The notes under the pieces: generated by a model
The model's input: only the letters and a program-made list of their open reading frames with translations
The model's database searches: none
Told to the model about the DNA's origin: nothing
DNA from: RGIG464 sp045643185
GTDB taxonomy: Bacteria; Myxococcota_A; Bradymonadia; UBA4248
DNA: 31,637 bases
NCBI GenBank assembly: GCA_045643185.1
Contig: JAZUKH010000128.1
Location: forward strand, 1 to 31,637
Reading direction: 5' to 3'
Program-made: the position numbers and the translations under genes
Shown here: in pieces, positions 31,599-31,637 of the stretch
How the letters are laid out: the number at the start of each line of letters is the position of its first letter
How positions within the stretch are numbered: position 1 is the stretch's first letter

Positions 31599-31637
31599 AT
31601 GCGATCATTTACCCATTTTACTTTAAACGAACGAGAA
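31599..31637 (+). CDS. IS30-family transposase, N-terminal fragment
   Basis: ATG 31599 preceded by GGAGG (31590-31594) with four bases between. The 13 codons give MRSFTHFTLNERE, the standard start of IS30 transposases ((Y/F)THLTxxERExI), the beginning of the helix-turn-helix region. The gene runs off the window. Confidence 0.82.
   Translation, partial: MRSFTHFTLNERE

Larger units (their letters stand above)
31499..31637 (+). mobile_element. IS30-family element, 5' end (partial)
   Basis: The left end of an insertion sequence: a 34-base terminal repeat, a leader of about 65 bases and the first codons of the transposase. It begins at the base after the popT stop codon. It is in the same orientation as the fragment at 1-136, and the ends are homologous, so both belong to one IS type. 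Confidence 0.85.

Overview
The window reads as a bacterial chromosomal segment of moderate GC content, most likely from a deltaproteobacterial lineage near Myxococcota (Bradymonadia-like). That placement is an inference from gene types: very Cys-rich lipoproteins, an FHA protein with a membrane anchor, a protein resembling the MXAN_5187 family, a degenerate PilZ protein of the Myxococcus paralogue type, a lidless Hsp70 and an EF-G-like GTPase. There are 17 complete protein genes and two partial ones. I saw no tRNA, rRNA or CRISPR array.

Both ends lie inside IS30-family elements in the same orientation. The left edge carries a transposase 3' end plus its right inverted repeat. The right edge carries the matching left inverted repeat plus the transposase 5' end, starting at the base after the stop codon of the last gene. 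The piece may be a contig broken at copies of one multicopy IS, or a segment bracketed by two copies.

From left to right: 247-987 (+) single-pass membrane protein of anti-sigma type; 1223-3913 (-) large Cys-rich lipoprotein; 4242-5522 (+) MurA with Asp in place of the catalytic Cys; 5701-7224 (-) unknown protein with possible winged-helix repeats; 7368-8108 (-) unknown P-loop NTPase; 8703-10607 (-) beta-helix lipoprotein; 10785-12842 (-) repeat protein coupled to the Lhr-like helicase at 12829-15123 (-); 15176-15994 (-) methionine aminopeptidase; 16026-16565 (-) small secreted beta-sandwich protein; 16637-18631 (-) FHA protein; 18802-20295 (-) MXAN_5187-like repeat protein; 20373-21275 (-) outer-membrane beta-barrel; 21595-22866 and 22863-24404 (-) propeller-like protein coupled to a lidless Hsp70; 24617-26425 (-) PilZ-type protein; 26864-28957 (-) EF-G-like GTPase; 29227-30363 (+) left-handed beta-helix protein coupled to the DUF368 (PopT-type) undecaprenyl-phosphate translocase at 30350-31498 (+).

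Envelope functions dominate: MurA makes the peptidoglycan precursor, PopT recycles the lipid carrier, and there are two lipoproteins, a barrel protein and a secreted protein. Three gene pairs overlap at their junctions (14, 4 and 14 nt), marking likely working partners. Between genes there are several families of palindromes and one roughly 80-bp direct repeat whose copies bracket the murA, unknown and P-loop block. No classical defence system is visible. The best candidates for undescribed biology are the helicase/repeat-protein pair, the Hsp70/propeller pair, the beta-helix/PopT pair, and the structured repeats found just past the stop codons of minus-strand genes.
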